Source: Murimonas intestini (lineage in GTDB: Bacteria; Bacillota; Clostridia; Lachnospirales; Lachnospiraceae). From it: a stretch of DNA of 64,000 bases. Position numbers and translations under genes: made by a program. The stretch's first letter is position 1; every line of letters begins with the position of its first letter. Positions 62,289-64,000 of this stretch are shown here, in pieces. The notes under the pieces are model-generated. The model had not been told where the DNA came from. It made no database searches and worked only from the letters and a program-made list of their open reading frames with translations. The stretch covers positions 299,807 to 363,806 of the forward strand of contig NZ_JANKBI010000004.1 of the NCBI RefSeq assembly GCF_024622195.1, written 5' to 3'.

Positions 62289-63854
62289 ATGTATACTTAT
62301 ATTGTCATCGATGATGAAGGGCTTATGAGAAAAGGCACCATTAAAAAGCTGGAGCCTCTAAAAGACCGGATCTCCTGTGCGGGAGAGGCTGAGGACGGCA
62401 GCCGGGCCCTGGAGCTGATAGAAGAAACAGATCCTGATATTATCATAACAGATATGAACATGCCTGTGATGGACGGAACACAGCTGCTGCCAATCCTCAC
62501 AGAGCGCTTTCCCGGAAAGCGCATTATTGTTATCAGCGGCTATAAGGATTTTGAATACATGAAGCACGCACTCACGGCAAAAGCTGTGGACTATCTCCTG
62601 AAGCCTTTCAGCAGGCAGGATCTGCAGGACGCCGTACTGCGCGCAGTCTCCCAGCTGGAAAAGGGCGCCGCTATAGAAAACCAGCTGATTTCCAGTGAAG
62701 AGAGCCGGGAATCCGCCAGATATGAATACGATATCCAGATGCTCAAGAATGTGGTCCTGGGCTACCATACTGACTCCTGTAACATCACGTCAGAAAAGCT
62801 GAAATTCATCAGCAGGACACATGACCTGATCCTGATGACCCTGCACTGCCCTTCCCCCATAAATGAGAAGGACATACAGGATTTTCTGGAAGAGAATGGT
62901 TTTGGCGATCTGGCTCTGTATCTGCAGCATATCCATCACAAGACCCTGGGATTTCTCGTCCTTTTTATCCCGGAGCATGCCGCCCTGCTGCCAAAGGATC
63001 TCTGCCGCCAGATTGTGCGCAGCTTAGGCCATCTGTTCTTTGAGCTCTCCCTTGATGTCTCCTACGGCATCAGCGGAGTCCACCACTCCCTGGGTGAGCT
63101 TCATGAAGCCTTTATTGAGACAGTGAGCGCGCTGAATTCCGGACATCCAGGAGATACGGTGAATTCTTATTATTACAGCAAAAGCCCCCAGGAGGCCCAG
63201 GCCATTGTCTGGGAGAGGATGGATGAATTCCTCTTCCGTGTGGAGGCAGGCATGTCAGAGCAGGTCGGGGAGCTGCTGGATGAACTGTTCCTGCATTTCA
63301 GCCAGGAGGCCGCATATACGCTTTATGACATCAAAGTTTTCTGTTTCCGGCTGGCAGACCAGGCGCGCCATATCATGAGCCAGTACATAGAGCAGATCAA
63401 CCCCGATTCCGCCAACAGCAGTATGCAGAATATATTAAACGGCCTGTTTGACCTGGAAGAGCTAAAGCAGTACTATCTGCAGTTTTTCCAAAATATAGCG
63501 GGAATACTGAAGCTGCAGAGCGTCTACGCGGGAAATGACACAGTTGAAAAGATGAAGGTCTATATAGAACGCCACTACCAGAACAATCTGACCATCGAAT
63601 TTCTCTCCTCCCTCTTTTATATGAACAGAAGCTATCTGAGCCATCTCTTCAAAGAAAAGACCGGGGATACATATGTGAACTACCTGAACCATATCCGCAT
63701 TGAGAAAGCAAAACAGCTGCTTCTTGACAGCAGCAAAAAGATGTACCAGATAGCCAGGAGCGTTGGATATGACAATGTAAAATACTTCTTCCGGGTATTT
63801 AAAAAATATGAACATATGACGCCTGAACAGTACAGGAGCCGAAATGAGATATGA
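62289..63854 (+). CDS. YesN-like response regulator with AraC DNA-binding domain
   Basis: 521 aa. Receiver domain at residues 1-120 with YIVIDDEGLMRKG, phospho-Asp in IIITDMNMPVMDG (about residue 56) and Lys in LLKPFSRQDL. An unassigned middle section follows (about 140-400). The C-terminal AraC domain (about 420-521) has FLSSLFYMNRSYLSHLFKEK and YQIARSVGYDNVKYFFRVFK. Together with the YesM-like kinase it probably switches on the divergent sugar ABC operon. Confidence 0.93.
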   Translation: MYTYIVIDDEGLMRKGTIKKLEPLKDRISCAGEAEDGSRALELIEETDPDIIITDMNMPVMDGTQLLPILTERFPGKRIIVISGYKDFEYMKHALTAKAVDYLLKPFSRQDLQDAVLRAVSQLEKGAAIENQLISSEESRESARYEYDIQMLKNVVLGYHTDSCNITSEKLKFISRTHDLILMTLHCPSPINEKDIQDFLEENGFGDLALYLQHIHHKTLGFLVLFIPEHAALLPKDLCRQIVRSLGHLFFELSLDVSYGISGVHHSLGELHEAFIETVSALNSGHPGDTVNSYYYSKSPQEAQAIVWERMDEFLFRVEAGMSEQVGELLDELFLHFSQEAAYTLYDIKVFCFRLADQARHIMSQYIEQINPDSANSSMQNILNGLFDLEELKQYYLQFFQNIAGILKLQSVYAGNDTVEKMKVYIERHYQNNLTIEFLSSLFYMNRSYLSHLFKEKTGDTYVNYLNHIRIEKAKQLLLDSSKKMYQIARSVGYDNVKYFFRVFKKYEHMTPEQYRSRNEI

Positions 63855-63890
63855 TTATTTCAAACGCATACTTTTTACACACCTTTGCCA

Positions 63891-63923
63891 CTTATACTGG
63901 CATAGCCCTTATGCCAGTATAAG
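63891..63923. repeat. Inverted repeat at the right edge of the window
   Basis: Perfect 13-base arms CTTATACTGGCAT and ATGCCAGTATAAG around a 7-base loop, 36 bases after the yesN-like stop. No T run follows (GAGGGCG), so it is not a standard terminator. It may be an operator or part of a leader RNA for the next gene, which is outside the window. Confidence 0.6.
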
Positions 63924-64000
63924 GAGGGCGTAAAAATTTCTGTGTCTATAAAAAATGATGTTTTCTGGTAAGAACCAGATATGTAGAAATTTCTTGTCGA

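Overview
The window comes from a Gram-positive anaerobe of class Clostridia, most likely a gut Lachnospiraceae. The evidence is an anaerobic sulfite reductase operon, a threonine T-box, low-to-moderate GC, strong AGGAGG ribosome sites with occasional TTG starts, a YesM/YesN-controlled sugar ABC cluster, MutS2, RlmD and YhaM. No rRNA, tRNA or CRISPR array was seen. Genus cannot be fixed from the sequence alone.

Layout. 0-5.5 kb: the end of asrA, then asrB and asrC, a MATE exporter and thrS with its T-box. 5.5-11.3 kb: an aromatic-acid-exporter-like protein, adenine deaminase, an AzgA-type purine permease and a divergent LysR regulator, which together look like a purine salvage unit. 11.3-23.5 kb: housekeeping and stress genes: DUF2461 with a sigma factor, a PfkB sugar kinase, a TetR-methyltransferase pair, a GntR-ABC efflux operon, a four-gene helicase-GNAT-nitroreductase-tag operon, a small protein made of two repeats, and a MATE exporter behind a leader terminator.

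23.5-44.5 kb is an accessory region, AT-richer than its flanks and rich in decayed genes. It holds a complete Wadjet (JetABCD) plasmid-defence operon preceded by a UPF0158 gene and a possible 49-codon ORF. It also holds DUF3788 and two DUF3795 genes, a chloramphenicol acetyltransferase next to a frameshifted Vat/CatB-type acetyltransferase, a DUF6602 protein, and a three-component ABC (ABC-3C) conflict system whose first component carries one in-frame stop. Further along are a heavily deleted AbiEii toxin, a broken tyrosine integrase with a repeat-rich end region, a YhcG-type PD-(D/E)XK nuclease with a perfect 29-bp palindrome in its coding sequence, and a GIY-YIG-type protein. The picture is an old defence island whose own mobility has been lost.

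44.5-64 kb returns to core genome: rlmD, yhaM, an HtrA-like membrane protein that has lost two of its three catalytic residues, mutS2, an OmpR-type two-component system, an aldo/keto reductase, and a sugar-uptake cluster. That cluster has a substrate-binding lipoprotein, two permeases, a carboxylesterase and a DMT exporter on the minus strand, with a divergent YesM-like kinase and YesN-like regulator. It lacks its own ATPase, so it probably shares a general MsmX-type one.
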